A stretch of 64,000 bases of DNA, from the NCBI GenBank assembly GCA_019359125.1, contig JAHHHY010000016.1, forward strand, positions 17,166-81,165. The letters are read 5' to 3'. Under the pieces are notes generated by a model. That model had not been told where the DNA came from and made no database searches. It saw nothing but the letters and a program-made list of their open reading frames with translations. Below are positions 33,681-44,277 of the stretch, piece after piece. The stretch comes from Pleurocapsa minor GSE-CHR-MK 17-07R. GTDB lineage: Bacteria > Chloroflexota > Anaerolineae > Aggregatilineales > Phototrophicaceae. A program made the position numbers and the translations under genes. Positions within the stretch are counted from its first letter, which is position 1; every line of letters begins with the position of its first letter.

Positions 33681-35075
33681 TTACTGCGCATTCAGCGGCA
33701 GCGCCACCACAAAGGTCGTGCCCAGCATCGGCACGCCAGGGCTTTCGACGGTCACACGGCCGCTGTGCAGCTCGACAATCGCCTTGACGATCGCCAGGCC
33801 CAGCCCGGCCCCGCCAGAGTCGCGATTACGCGAAGAATCGACGCGATAGAAGCGGTCAAACACATGCTTCTGATCGGCCAGCGGGATGCCGTGGCCGGTA
33901 TCCGCCACGCGCAGGATCGCCTGCTCCCCTTCTGTCGTCACAGCGACGGTGACGGTCCCGCCCTGCGGCGTGTGCGTCAGCGCATTCTGGATCAGGTTGT
34001 TGAGCACCTGCATCAGCCGGTCAGGGTCGACCTTCACCTGGACTTCCTGCTCTGGCAGGCTGACGCGCAAAGACACCTGCTGGCGCTGGGCGACCGCCTC
34101 AAATGGCGTGATGGCGCGCTCGGCCAGCGCATTCAGGCTGACCTGCTGCACGCGCATCGGCAGGCGTTTGGCCTCGGCCTGGGCCAGCAGATGCAGGTCG
34201 TTCACCAGCGTTTGCAGCAGCGTCACCTGCTCTGACAGCACCCGGATCTCGTCTTTGTTCAGCGGATACACGTCATCCAGCAGCGCCTGCAAATTGGCAT
34301 TGAGGACGGTCAGCGGGGTGCGCAGCTCGTGCGCCACATCGGACACCATGCTGCGGCGCAGGCGCTCGGCTTCTTCCAGGCCCTGCGCCATCTCATTGAA
34401 AGCGACGGCCATGTCCTGCAGCTCGCTCGATCCGCGTTTGGCGGCGCGCACGCTCAGGTTGCGGCTGCTCAGGCTGCGCGCTGTCGCGGCAAGCTGAATC
34501 AGCGGCCGCGTGAGCTGGCGGCTGACGAGGATACCTGCAATCACGCTGATGACGCCGGCCAACAGGATGATAAACACGAAGCCGGCAAACAGCGGCCGTG
34601 TGAAATCACTCGAGGTCGTGTTTTCGGCGGGCACGCGCGGCAGATCGATTTCCGCGACATACAGCCTACCCAGCAGTTCGCCGTTCAGCGCCACCGGAAT
34701 GGCATCTTCAGGCGGAATATTGATGATGGATTCCAGCGCGCTCGCCTCTTCACCATAGCCCGTGTAAATCAGCCGGTCGAAGGTATCGGTGAAGATGATA
34801 TGCACTGGCGGCTGATTCAGCCCACGCGGGATGAACATGTTCTGGGCATCGAGGAAATCTTCCACGCCATCCCACGAGCCGTTCTGCTGATAGTAGCCCG
34901 TGATCTGTTCCACCAGGCCGCCGGTCGATTGCAGCTCGGCGGCGATGATGCCCGTCGGCAGACCCGCGCTCAGGAACTGCGAGGTAATCAACCCCAGCAG
35001 CAGAAATGAGGCCAGAATGACGAGGGTGAAAGACAGGCTCAGCCGCACCCACATCCGATTCAGCATCTGCCTCAT
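33681..35075 (-). CDS. Sensor histidine kinase, BaeS/PhoR-like
   Basis: A 464-residue membrane kinase. TM1 is at residues about 14-34 and TM2 at about 163-186, enclosing a periplasm-facing sensor of about 130 residues. HAMP follows (SRQLTRPLIQLAATARSLSSRNLSVRA), then HisKA with H in VSDVAHELRTPL, N-box NLIQNALTH, G1 DTGHGIP, F-box FDRFYRVD and G2 GGAGLGLAI. It pairs with the OmpR-type regulator encoded just upstream, whose stop overlaps its start (ATGA, 35072-35075). The signal is unknown; the neighbouring exporter genes are possible targets. Confidence 0.94.
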   Translation of the reverse strand: MRQMLNRMWVRLSLSFTLVILASFLLLGLITSQFLSAGLPTGIIAAELQSTGGLVEQITGYYQQNGSWDGVEDFLDAQNMFIPRGLNQPPVHIIFTDTFDRLIYTGYGEEASALESIINIPPEDAIPVALNGELLGRLYVAEIDLPRVPAENTTSSDFTRPLFAGFVFIILLAGVISVIAGILVSRQLTRPLIQLAATARSLSSRNLSVRAAKRGSSELQDMAVAFNEMAQGLEEAERLRRSMVSDVAHELRTPLTVLNANLQALLDDVYPLNKDEIRVLSEQVTLLQTLVNDLHLLAQAEAKRLPMRVQQVSLNALAERAITPFEAVAQRQQVSLRVSLPEQEVQVKVDPDRLMQVLNNLIQNALTHTPQGGTVTVAVTTEGEQAILRVADTGHGIPLADQKHVFDRFYRVDSSRNRDSGGAGLGLAIVKAIVELHSGRVTVESPGVPMLGTTFVVALPLNAQ

Positions 35076-35797
35076 GGTTCACCCAGCCTATAGCCGATGC
35101 CATACACCGTCTGGATGTAGACCGGCTGGTTCGGATTCGGCTCAATCTTTTTGCGCAGGTTGCGGATGTGGCTGTCCAGCGTGCGTTCCAGCGTCTCGTA
35201 GTCATAGCCCAGCCGCTTCTGCACCAGCTCGGCCCGCGAGAACGGGTAGCTGGGCTGGCGGATGAGCAGCGCCAGCAGGTTGAATTCGGTCGGCGTCAGG
35301 TCGATGGCGCGGTCATTCAGCGTGACGTGATGGCGCGCCATATCGACGACCAGGTCTTTATAGCGGTAGATGCGCTCGGTCGTGGCAGACGCCTCTAAGT
35401 CGCGCCTGCGGAAGGTCGAGCGCACGCGCGCCACAATCTCGCGCGGGTTGAACGGCTTGGTCACATAGTCGTCGGCGCCCATCTCCAGGCCAATGATCTT
35501 GTCGGTGTCGTCCACCCGCGCCGTCAGCATCAGGATATGGGTGTGGGCCAGGTGTTCGCTGGTGCGGATGGCACGCGTGATCTCCAGGCCGTCCTTCATC
35601 GGCAGCATCAGGTCCAGAATGACCAGTTCCGGGCGTTCACGCGTGAGGATGTGCATGGCGGTATTGCCGTCGTTGGCCGTGAACACGGTGTAGCCGGCCT
35701 GCTCCAGATAGGCCCGCACCACGCGCACGATCTCTTTGTCGTCATCCACGATCAGCACGCGCTGGTCTTCGGGTCGGGTTACTGCGTTGTCCATCAT
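35072..35797 (-). CDS. OmpR/PhoB-family response regulator
   Basis: A 241-residue regulator. Receiver: VLIVDDDKEI acidic pocket, phospho-acceptor Asp in LVILDLMLPMKDGLE, conserved Thr and Lys in MLTARVDD and VTKPFNPREI. A winged-helix DNA-binding domain follows: LTPTEFNLLALLIRQPSYPFSR and RTLDSHIRNLRKKIEPNPNQP, ending GIGYRLGEP. The start at 35797 is supported by GAGGA eight bases upstream. It is co-translated with its sensor kinase. Confidence 0.94.
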   Translation of the reverse strand: MMDNAVTRPEDQRVLIVDDDKEIVRVVRAYLEQAGYTVFTANDGNTAMHILTRERPELVILDLMLPMKDGLEITRAIRTSEHLAHTHILMLTARVDDTDKIIGLEMGADDYVTKPFNPREIVARVRSTFRRRDLEASATTERIYRYKDLVVDMARHHVTLNDRAIDLTPTEFNLLALLIRQPSYPFSRAELVQKRLGYDYETLERTLDSHIRNLRKKIEPNPNQPVYIQTVYGIGYRLGEP

Positions 35798-35843
35798 CAG
35801 ATTCCTCATGACAGCTGTATTGGTTGGGTGTAAACGGGCGAAA

Positions 35844-35879
35844 CCTCACCCCCGAAACCCTGCGGTTTTGGGGATGAGG
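35844..35879. repeat. Short CCTCACCCC...GATGAGG repeat
   Basis: CCTCACCCCCGAAACCCTGC followed by GGTTTTGGGGATGAGG. It matches the outer part of the longer modules at 27793 and 58127, with the inner part missing. Confidence 0.6.
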
Positions 35880-35910
35880 TCTTGCCGGACTGGCGGCTGG
35901 CTAGGGACAT

Positions 35911-38151
35911 TCAGTCTCCGCACCAGGCCACGCACGCGCCATCCAGATAGCGGCTGGCTTCGCTCACTGCGCCGTCCTCCATGCTGACGATCAGCACCGA
36001 GCTGGTCAGGGCGCCGCTCCCCGTCGTGGCCGGGGTATAGTCGCCCTGCACGCCGGTATACGACTCCTGATCGAGCAGCCACGAGCGCACGTCGCTCACG
36101 GCGATACCACTTTCGCTGACCGCATCATGCACCAGATAGACCGCATCGTAATAGGCGGCGCTCTGCGGAATCGGGCTGGCGTTGTAGCGGTCTTCAAAGC
36201 GCGCCACAAAGTCGGCCGTCGCCCACGAGCTACCCGTGGACCACCAGTTCACCGGCCCCACCACCTGCACATCCACGCCGCTGTGCTGCTCAACGAATTC
36301 CGGCGTCAGGTAGCCATACACGAACACGCCATCCCAGCCCGCCGCGTCGAGCGCGGACAGCAGTGACGAGGCCGCCGGCTGCGTCGACCACACGGCCACC
36401 GCCTCGACGCCGCTGTCGACCAGCTGCGCCGCAACCTCCGTCAGGTCCGTTTCGCCCACGTTATGCTCCAGCGCCAGCAGCACCTCGCCATCATCAGAAG
36501 CCGCGATGCCACTTTCAAACGCGCTGATGCCATCCACGCCATAGTCGGCATTCACGGCGACCGTGGCGATGCGCGTCAGGCCCAGGTTCTCCGTCAGGTA
36601 ATCAGCGGCGGAGGCGGCCAGCGATTCGTCGGTCGGGCGCAGCTGGAACACATAGTCGCCCGATTCCACGCGGCTGATCTGCGGGCTGGTGGCTGTCACC
36701 AGTTGAAGCACAGACGAATCCTCGGCAGCATTCAGGCTGTTCATGATTTGTCCATTGTAATCCGGCCCCAGCACGATCTGCACACCGTCATCGGCGGCTT
36801 CCTGCAATGCGCTTTCGGCTTCCTCGTCGGAATTGGCTTCGTACACATTCAGCGAGAGCGTGTAGCGCGTGTTGTCCGGGTCGATCAGCCCGCCCTGGGC
36901 GTTGATTTCGCGGATGGCCAGGCGCACGGCATCCTCGATGCTGGCGGTCGTGCTGGCGGTCACATCGCCCTCCGCCACGATCAGGCCCAGGCGCAGCGTG
37001 CCATTGGCGTCTACGTCTTCGCCCGTGGTATCGGCCAGCCAGTATGACGGGCAGTTCTGGCACGTTTCGCCAGCATAGACAGCGGCCTCCAGCGTGCGGC
37101 CCGCGCTGCGCTGCACCAGGCGCACGCTGTCGGTCTGCGCGCCCTCATACGTGCCCTGCACGCCGGTCAGGTCGCCGGTGCCGCGCAGCCAGGTATTGAC
37201 TGACGAGGCCGTGGCGCTGCCCGCATCCACCGCCGCCGCGATCAGGTTGACGGCATCGTAGTAGGCGGCCGAGCCGTCTTCCGGCTGGGCATTCCAGCGG
37301 GCGCTGTACTCGCGCACGAATGCCTGGCTGGCCGCATCATAAGCTGCCGACGTCCAGCCAGTCAGGCTGAAGACCTCGCTGTCGGTCTCGATATCCAGCA
37401 GCGGCGCGCCGCCGTAGACGATCACGCCTTCCCAGCGCGCCGCCTCCAGCGCCTCAATCAGGCGGGTGACCTGCGCCTCACGCGCCCAGATAAACACGGC
37501 CTGTGCGCCGGAATCGCGCAGCGTCTGCGCCTCCACACTGAAATTGGTGCGGTCGGCATCGAAGGTGATATCGGTCACGATCGCGTCGGCGCCGGCCTCG
37601 GCTTCAAAGGCGTCGTGCGCGTCGGTGGCGCTGGACGTGGTCGCCGTCAGCATGCCGATGCTGTCAAACTGGCGCTCGTTGGCCAGATAATCGGCGGCGG
37701 CCTGGGCCCACTCGCTCGTCTGGCTGGAGAGCGCGTAGATCGAAGTCGTGGCCGGGGCATCGGGATTGCCCAGCAGCACCGGCACGTCCGGCGTGCCCGC
37801 ATTCTGGATGGCCTGCGCCAGCGTCGGATCATCCGGCCCCAGCACCGCGACCACGTTATCGGCCACGGCATCGGCCAGCGCATCGACGGCCTCGGCCTGG
37901 GTATCCGCCTCGTAGTACAAGACCTCGAAGCCATAGCGCCGGTTATCCGTGGCGACCACGCCGTTATCATCGTTGATCTGCGCGGCGGCCAGCACAGCGG
38001 CCTGATAGAGCGCGCTGTTTTCGCCGCTGCTGCCCCCGATAAAGCCGATGCGCAGCGTTTCATCCAGTCTGTTCTGGGCCGAAGCGGCCAGCGCCGCGCC
38101 CAGCAGGGCGGCCACGGTGACACCCCCTGCCAACACTTGTTTTGCGTTCAT
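35911..38151 (-). CDS. Exported protein with two tandem periplasmic-binding domains
   Basis: A 746-residue protein. After a signal peptide (MNAKQVLAGGVTVAALLGAA, cleavage near ASAQ) come two full ABC-type leucine/amide binding domains (Peripla_BP_6 class): domain A from LRIGFIGGSSGENSALYQAA, domain B from LRLGLIVAEGDVTASTTASI. The halves share parallel blocks such as AVAVLGPDD/VQIVLGPDY, AAYYDAV..IAAAVDAG/AAYYDAVYLVHDAVSES, and GVQGTYEGA/GVQGDYTPA. No lipobox and no LivHMGF permease genes were found, so it may be a free two-site sensor. It is encoded between a two-component system and a MacAB-like exporter, which suggests an extracytoplasmic sensing role. Confidence 0.85.
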   Translation of the reverse strand: MNAKQVLAGGVTVAALLGAALAASAQNRLDETLRIGFIGGSSGENSALYQAAVLAAAQINDDNGVVATDNRRYGFEVLYYEADTQAEAVDALADAVADNVVAVLGPDDPTLAQAIQNAGTPDVPVLLGNPDAPATTSIYALSSQTSEWAQAAADYLANERQFDSIGMLTATTSSATDAHDAFEAEAGADAIVTDITFDADRTNFSVEAQTLRDSGAQAVFIWAREAQVTRLIEALEAARWEGVIVYGGAPLLDIETDSEVFSLTGWTSAAYDAASQAFVREYSARWNAQPEDGSAAYYDAVNLIAAAVDAGSATASSVNTWLRGTGDLTGVQGTYEGAQTDSVRLVQRSAGRTLEAAVYAGETCQNCPSYWLADTTGEDVDANGTLRLGLIVAEGDVTASTTASIEDAVRLAIREINAQGGLIDPDNTRYTLSLNVYEANSDEEAESALQEAADDGVQIVLGPDYNGQIMNSLNAAEDSSVLQLVTATSPQISRVESGDYVFQLRPTDESLAASAADYLTENLGLTRIATVAVNADYGVDGISAFESGIAASDDGEVLLALEHNVGETDLTEVAAQLVDSGVEAVAVWSTQPAASSLLSALDAAGWDGVFVYGYLTPEFVEQHSGVDVQVVGPVNWWSTGSSWATADFVARFEDRYNASPIPQSAAYYDAVYLVHDAVSESGIAVSDVRSWLLDQESYTGVQGDYTPATTGSGALTSSVLIVSMEDGAVSEASRYLDGACVAWCGD

Positions 38152-38173
38152 GATGTGCTCGTCCTTTCGCCGC

Positions 38174-40229
38174 TTATTCGTAGCGGAGTGCCTCAATCGG
38201 TTCAAGAGATGCTGCCTGATTCGCGGGGTAAACCCCGAAGAAGATGCCCACCAGGGCGGAGAAACCCAGCCCCAGCACGATGGAATTGAGTGAGACGGTG
38301 GCGTCCAGCACGCCGCTGGCATTGGCCAGCACGGCCACGCCCACCCCCGCTGCCACGCCCAGCAGACCGCCCAGCAGGCTGAGGAAGATGGTCTCGATCA
38401 GGAACTGCTGCAGGATGTGGCTGCGGCGCGCACCGATGGCCTTGCGCAGGCCAATTTCCTTGGTGCGCTCCGTCACGCTGACCAACATGATATTCATGAT
38501 GCCGATGCCGCCCACCACCAGCGAGATGGCCCCGATCGCGCCCAGCAGCACCGTCAGCGTGCCGGTGATCTGGCTGGCCGTCTCCAGAAGCTGGTTCTGG
38601 TCGGAGACGTTGAAGTCGTTCTCATCATCGCCGGTCAGCTCATGCTGGTCGCGCATCACTTCTTCGATGTCGGCGGTGATCGCGTCTGACTGCTCGGTAT
38701 CCAGCATCTCGACCACGATGCTCGACACATAGTAGTTGCCGCTGCCGGAAGCGCGTGCGTCAAACAGCTTGCGGTGGCCGGTGGACAGCGGGATATACAC
38801 CTGGAGGTTCGGGTCTGCGCCGAAGCCGGCATCCTGCTCCTCAAACACGCCGATGACCTCGTAGCGCGCGCCATCGATGCGGATGTATTCACCCAGCGGA
38901 TTCAGCCCGCCAAACAGCTCCTCGGCGGCGGACTGGCCCAGCACGACCACCTGGGCATTGCGCCGATACTGCGCCGGGGTGATGAACTCGCCGATCTCGA
39001 TGGCGATGTTGCGCACCTCGGCATAGGCCTCGGATACACCCAGCACAGTCGCCGAATAGCTGGTCTGGTCAGAGCGCACGGTGACGCCATTTTCGCTGAA
39101 CTGGCCCATCACCACGCCGACGTTGTCCACGCGTTCGGAGATGGCGGCCACATCTTCCATCGTAAGCGTCTGCGAAGCGCCGCCCCCGCCGCCCATAGGC
39201 CCAAAGCCACCCGCGCCCGACGATACCGTGAGCAGGTTGACGCCGGTGCCCTGAATCTGCTCGGTGATGGAGCTGGTGGCGCCCTGGCCCACGGCCAGCA
39301 GCGCGACGACCGAGCCCACGCCGATGATCATGCCCAGCATGGTCAGGAACGAGCGCAGCTTGTTGGCCAGCAGCGCGTTGAAGGCCACCACCAGGTTCTG
39401 CCCGATGCTGATGCTGGTGCGCTTCTGATACTGACCCTGCAAAATGTCCTTGGCGCTGCTGTCGTCCGTGTCCAGCTCGTGCGGACGCGGGATGAAGACC
39501 TGAAGCACCAGCCCCGCCGAGCCAGCCATCGCCACCCAGAAACCGACGCCCATCATCTCGACGAAACTGACAGGAATGGGCAGCACGGCATCGATGATAA
39601 ACAGGCTGATAAAGTAGGCCATCGCCGCCAGGCCAGCCAGCGTCGTCAGCCCGGTGGCCAGCTTGTTGAAGCGCGGCTTCCAGGCGGCCAGCGCCATCAC
39701 GGCAAGGCTGACCAGCGCGGCGGCCAGCACCAGCGGGCGCAGGCTGTCGGTGGGCAGTCCACCGCCGAAGCCGCCGGGCAAGCCGCCCGCCGCGCCGCCG
39801 GTCGACTGGGGCTGTGTGCTTTGCGTCGGCGCAGTCACCGGGGCGGGTGTCGCCTGGGCGGCCGGGGCGACCGACTGGAAGCCGCCGCCGCTTTGCACGG
39901 GCGCTGGCGTCGCCTGCGGGGCTGTGCCGCCCATTTGCCCCATCAGCGCGGGGTCAAAACCTTCCGGGAGCTGTGACGGATCAAAACCCTCCGGAAGCTG
40001 GAACTGCGATGGGTCGAAGCCCTCGGGTAACTGCATTTGCGAGGGATCGAAGCCTTCCGGCAGCGTGATGCCCGCGGGCAGCGCGCCCGTCCCGAACGAC
40101 GACCAGGGTGCCAGCACCACGTAGGCGAACAGCACGACCAGGGCCAGCGCGCCGACGATGAGGTTCTTGCGGTACAGCGCCAGCGTCTGCCGGTTCACGA
40201 TGCCCTGAAGGCGCGCGGGCAGCCGCAGT

Positions 40230-40252
<23 letters not shown>
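38174..40252 (-). CDS. MacB-like ABC permease with LPEGFDP repeat insertion
   Basis: A 692-residue FtsX/MacB-type permease. The C-terminal 410 residues are standard: [33 protein letters not shown], a periplasmic MacB-PCD domain, then [32 protein letters not shown] and a last TM pair. The N-terminal 270 residues are unusual: one TM, a loop with four LPEGFDP repeats (residues 64-102) and a Gln/Pro/Gly-rich segment, then three more TMs. It works with the ATPase and HlyD-like genes upstream; its start overlaps the ATPase end by 23 bases. Substrates of such exporters include peptides, lipids or antibiotics. Confidence 0.88.
39947..40063 (-). repeat. DNA encoding four LPEGFDP repeats
   Basis: Within the permease gene, LPEGFDP recurs at residues 64, 75, 86 and 95, with spacings of 11, 11 and 9. 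The codons differ between copies, so the repeat is kept at protein level. Confidence 0.85.
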
Positions 40253-41003
<751 letters not shown>

Positions 41004-41005
41004 CA

Positions 41006-42421
41006 TCAGCCTCCGAACGGGCCGCCAAAGCCCGTCGGGGCTGCGGCTTCTTCTTCGGGGATGATGACCTGCGCGCCCTCGTCCACGCCGGTCACGACTG
41101 TCAGGCCGTCCAGCGTGCTGCCCGTGGTCACGGGCACATTGGTGCGCGTGCCGTCGCCCGCCAGCACTTCGACGAATTCATTCGCGCCCAGGCGCTGGAT
41201 CGCGTCGGTGGGCACTACCAGCACATCCGGCTGGCTGGCGAGGATGATCTCCACATCGGTCGTCATGCCCACGTACAGCGGCAGCGTGGACGGCGCGCCA
41301 AAGTCGATGCGCACGCTGTAGGTCACCGAGCCGTCACTGGTTTCCGCGACCGGCGAGATCCGCGTGACCGTGCCTTCCACAATGGTGTCTTCCAGCGCTT
41401 CCGGGCTGACCAGCGCGTTCTGGCCCAGCAGGATGGCCGGGATATCCAGCTCGTCCACCGGCACGTCGATGTGCAGGATGCTGGTATCGACCAGCGTGAT
41501 GGCCGCTGTGCCGCTGGTCACGGTCTCGCCCACGGTGATGTCTACCGCGGCAATCGTGCCGCTGAACGGCGCGCTGATTTCCGCGTCTGCCAGCGCCTCA
41601 CGGGCATTCTCAAGCTCCATTTCAGCCTGTTCCAGGCGCGCACGCTCAGACGCGATTTCGGTCTCGGTCGGGCCTTCGACCAGCGCGTCATACGAGGCCT
41701 GCGCCTGGGCCAGCGAGGCCTGCGCCGAAGCCAGCTGGATTTCCAGCTCGGAGAGCGTGGTCGTATTGTCGCACTGCGCCTGCGCCAGCATGACCGCGTT
41801 TTCTGCCTCCCGCAGCGCCGTGCCCGCCGACGAATCCGGGTCGGGGACGAAGGCTGCGTCCATGCTGAACCCGTCATTCACATACTCGGTATAGGCGCGC
41901 TCGGCATCGTCCAGGTCGCGCTGGCGGTCGGTCACATCAGAGCAGTTCAGGGTGATGCTGTTGGGCGCGTTGTCCAGGCTGACCTGCGCCTGCAAGACCT
42001 GTGACTGCGCCGAGGCCAGGCTGGACTGCGCCTGGGCAATCTCGCTGGCCGACGGCTCGGCGATGAGCTGCTCATAACTGGCCTGCTGCTGGGCCAGCGA
42101 CAGCTCCTGCAGGCGAATCTGATAGGCCAGCGTGTCGGTATTCAGGCGGGCCAGCGGCTGGCCTTCCGTCACCGTCTCGCCCACCGACACCAGCACCTCG
42201 GAGACCTGCCCGGAGGTGCCGAAGGTCAGATACACACTGCGCTCGGCATTGACGCTGCCAGAGCTTTCGACTGTCTCATTGATGGTGGTGCGCTCCACCA
42301 CAACCGTCTCGATATTCTGTGCGCTGGCGACCCCCTGCTGGTCAGCCAGCAGGTTTGGCACCACCAGGATGGCAGTGATGGCTGCCGCCCCAACTACCCC
42401 GATCAGAATCCATCTCCGCAT
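41006..42421 (-). CDS. HlyD/MacA-like periplasmic adaptor
   Basis: A 471-residue membrane-fusion-type protein. A signal anchor ([22 protein letters not shown]) leads to a split lipoyl domain ([23 protein letters not shown] and later [20 protein letters not shown]) around a long coiled-coil hairpin ([20 protein letters not shown] to [13 protein letters not shown]), then a beta-barrel and a final VVVPTDAIQ domain. A pair of Cys near the hairpin tip (residues about 160 and 217) is uncommon. GGAGG precedes the ATG. In a single-membrane organism such adaptors pair with MacB without TolC. First gene of the exporter operon. Confidence 0.92.
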   Translation of the reverse strand: MRRWILIGVVGAAAITAILVVPNLLADQQGVASAQNIETVVVERTTINETVESSGSVNAERSVYLTFGTSGQVSEVLVSVGETVTEGQPLARLNTDTLAYQIRLQELSLAQQQASYEQLIAEPSASEIAQAQSSLASAQSQVLQAQVSLDNAPNSITLNCSDVTDRQRDLDDAERAYTEYVNDGFSMDAAFVPDPDSSAGTALREAENAVMLAQAQCDNTTTLSELEIQLASAQASLAQAQASYDALVEGPTETEIASERARLEQAEMELENAREALADAEISAPFSGTIAAVDITVGETVTSGTAAITLVDTSILHIDVPVDELDIPAILLGQNALVSPEALEDTIVEGTVTRISPVAETSDGSVTYSVRIDFGAPSTLPLYVGMTTDVEIILASQPDVLVVPTDAIQRLGANEFVEVLAGDGTRTNVPVTTGSTLDGLTVVTGVDEGAQVIIPEEEAAAPTGFGGPFGG

Positions 42422-42676
42422 CTTCAGTCCTCCTCAGGCTGCCTGTGCCAGGCACAGGGCGCTGCTTTCATGACATTGGCGATACCTTTCATTCTGCCGG
42501 GCGAATATGCAGAACTTATGGAGAGCGTCTCCAGCTTGTATAGAAGTGCCACGCGAAGGAATTGCACGGCGTCTGCACCGGCCCTCCATCAGTTCTGCAT
42601 CAGCGCGAGCCTATAGTGAGGGCACAGCCCTTTGGCGCACTGCGCCTGCACCTGCTTAGTTCTGGAGGAAATGACC
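42422..42676. other. Divergent promoter region, exporter operon / SH3b gene
   Basis: 255 bases without a gene. It should contain promoters for both directions. No strong -35/-10 pair or repeat family was recognised. Confidence 0.4.
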
Positions 42677-43576
42677 ATGAATCACCGCCACCCCCGCCGC
42701 CTGCTGGCTATCACGCTCATGCTGATACTCAGCCTGTTCGCGGGCATCTTCGCCGTCAGCGCCGACGAAAGCTTCACTGTCACCGCCATCGGCACCGTCA
42801 ATGTACGCAGCGGCCCGGGCACGGGCTATTCGATCATCGGGCGCCTGTTCAACAACCAGAGCGTCACGGCCAATGGGCGCGAGAGCACCAGCAATGACTG
42901 GCTGCGCGTGGACTATGAGGGGTCGGAAGGATGGGTGTCTGCCAGTTATGTCGTGCTGGCGGGCGACCCGACCACGCTGACTATCGTCGAGGCCGCCTCG
43001 GCGGAGACTTTTGTGGGCAATACCGGCGTAACTGTGACGCTGGAGGACAGCACGAATATCCGCGTGGGGCCGGGGACCAACTATCCGGTGATTGCAGCGG
43101 GCCAATCGGGCGACCAGTTCGACATCACGGGCCGTTCCGCCTATGACGCGCGCATCGTGTGTTTTGGCAATCAGCTCAATGACCTGCTGACCGAAGAAGC
43201 GCCGGAGGATGTGTGGCTGGAAGTGAACTTTAACGGCTTCCCCGGCTGGGTGAATTACGCGGTCGTGACCGTCAGCGGGGATTTGTGCAGCGTGGAAGAA
43301 GCCGATGCGTCGATGCCCGAAGATGCGCTGGCCAACGAGCTGTTTGGCCGCGTGCTGGTCACCACGCTGGAGAATGTCAATCTGCGCGCCAGCAATTTCA
43401 CCAGCGCCGAAGTCATCGGCGTGATTCCCTTCAACACGACGCTCACGGCTGAGGCGCGCGATGCCTCAGGGAATCGCGTGCGCGTGACCTGGCAGGGCGA
43501 GACTGGCTGGATCTCGACCGTCTATATCGAGGTCTCGTCGGGCAACCTGGACAACCTGACCGAGGCCCAGGAATAA
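42677..43576 (+). CDS. Exported protein with three SH3b domains
   Basis: A 299-residue protein with a signal peptide (RRLLAITLMLILSLFAGIFAVSA) and three bacterial SH3 domains: GTVNVRSGPGTGYSIIGRLF..WLRVDYEGSEGWVSASYV, STNIRVGPGTNYPVIAAG..WLEVNFNGFPGWVNYAVV and ENVNLRASNFTSAEVIGVIP..VRVTWQGETGWISTVYI. SH3b domains usually bind cell-wall peptides. No enzyme domain is attached, so it is probably a wall-binding surface protein. The ATG at 42677 was chosen because GGAGG lies eight bases upstream. A strong terminator follows. Confidence 0.88.
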   Translation: MNHRHPRRLLAITLMLILSLFAGIFAVSADESFTVTAIGTVNVRSGPGTGYSIIGRLFNNQSVTANGRESTSNDWLRVDYEGSEGWVSASYVVLAGDPTTLTIVEAASAETFVGNTGVTVTLEDSTNIRVGPGTNYPVIAAGQSGDQFDITGRSAYDARIVCFGNQLNDLLTEEAPEDVWLEVNFNGFPGWVNYAVVTVSGDLCSVEEADASMPEDALANELFGRVLVTTLENVNLRASNFTSAEVIGVIPFNTTLTAEARDASGNRVRVTWQGETGWISTVYIEVSSGNLDNLTEAQE

Positions 43577-43605
43577 GCCCAGCGCACTTTCGATCAGGCA
43601 TTTTC

Positions 43606-43639
43606 AACGCCCCTCGTTCGCGCGAATGAGGGGCGTTTT
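43606..43639 (+). terminator. Intrinsic terminator after the SH3b gene
   Basis: Stem AACGCCCCTC (43606-43615) and GAGGGGCGTT (43628-43637), then TTG. The loop GTTCGCGCGAAT is itself nearly palindromic. Confidence 0.75.
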
Positions 43640-43692
43640 GATTTCAGGGGCAGGAATTTCGAGCCATTTCAGCGCATTTGAAGATTGGGGTA

Positions 43693-43721
43693 TTGACAGA
43701 TTTCCTGAAGACTAATATAGT
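43693..43721 (+). promoter_or_regulatory. Near-consensus sigma-70 promoter of the DUF4260 gene
   Basis: TTGACA (43693-43698), 17-base spacer, TATAGT (43716-43721). The ATG is 43 bases further. It is the clearest housekeeping promoter in the window. Confidence 0.8.
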
Positions 43722-43746
43722 TAGTTTATCAGCTAACGACATTAGT
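43711..43746. promoter_or_regulatory. 36-bp imperfect palindrome over the -10 box, putative operator
   Basis: Nested inverted repeats share one centre: outer ACTAAT (43711) with ATTAGT (43741), inner GTTAG (43720) with CTAAC (43733). Fourteen of eighteen positions pair. Its place over the -10 box and start site fits a TetR- or MarR-type repressor. No such regulator is encoded in the window. Confidence 0.65.
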
Positions 43747-43764
43747 TTTCAAACGGAGAAGATC

Positions 43765-44187
43765 ATGATCAACAGCCTGAACGCCACGTCCGCCAACACC
43801 AACGTTTCCGCCAGCAAGCCCGCTTCGTTCCCGCTCAGCATGCCGAACCTGCTGCTGCGCCTGGAAGGATTCGCCTTCTTCATGGCCGCCATCGCCGTCT
43901 ACGCCAGCCAGGGCTTCAGCGGCGTCGCCTTCGCGCTGCTGCTGCTGGTGCCCGACGTGAGCATGCTGGGGTATCTGGTGAATGTGCGCGTGGGCAGCCG
44001 CCTGTATAACATCGTTCACGCCTACAACCTGCCGCTCATCCTGATCGCGCTGGGCGTCGCGCTGAGTGCGCCGGTCGCGCTGCAAATCGGCCTGATCTGG
44101 TTCGCCCATAACAGCATGGACCGCGTCGCCGGGTATGGCCTGAAGTACGCGACGACGTTCAAGGACACGCATATCCAGCACGTGTAA
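43765..44187 (+). CDS. DUF4260 family membrane protein
   Basis: A 140-residue protein with about four TM helices. LRLEGFAFFMAAIAVYASQGF, LLLVPDVSMLGYLVNVRVGSRLYNIVHAYNLPLIL and LIWFAHNSMDRVAGYGLKYATTFKDTHIQ are the DUF4260 pattern. Function is unknown. Conserved Asp, His and Lys near membrane edges could suggest ion or small-molecule handling, which is speculation. The start has GGAG ten bases upstream. A strong promoter with a 36-bp palindrome precedes it and a terminator follows, so it is a tightly controlled single gene. Confidence 0.9.
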   Translation: MINSLNATSANTNVSASKPASFPLSMPNLLLRLEGFAFFMAAIAVYASQGFSGVAFALLLLVPDVSMLGYLVNVRVGSRLYNIVHAYNLPLILIALGVALSAPVALQIGLIWFAHNSMDRVAGYGLKYATTFKDTHIQHV

Positions 44188-44212
44188 TGCACCCGCAGTC
44201 ACAAACCCTATG

Positions 44213-44247
44213 AAAAACAGGATGCCATACGCGGGCATCCTGTTTTT
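44213..44247. terminator. Bidirectional intrinsic terminator
   Basis: AAAAACAGGATGCC (44213-44226) and GGCATCCTGTTTTT (44234-44247). It lies between the DUF4260 gene and the convergent DUF3179 gene. Confidence 0.85.
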
Positions 44248-44277
44248 GTTTGCCCGCTCAGCGGCACGAAGCGCGCA

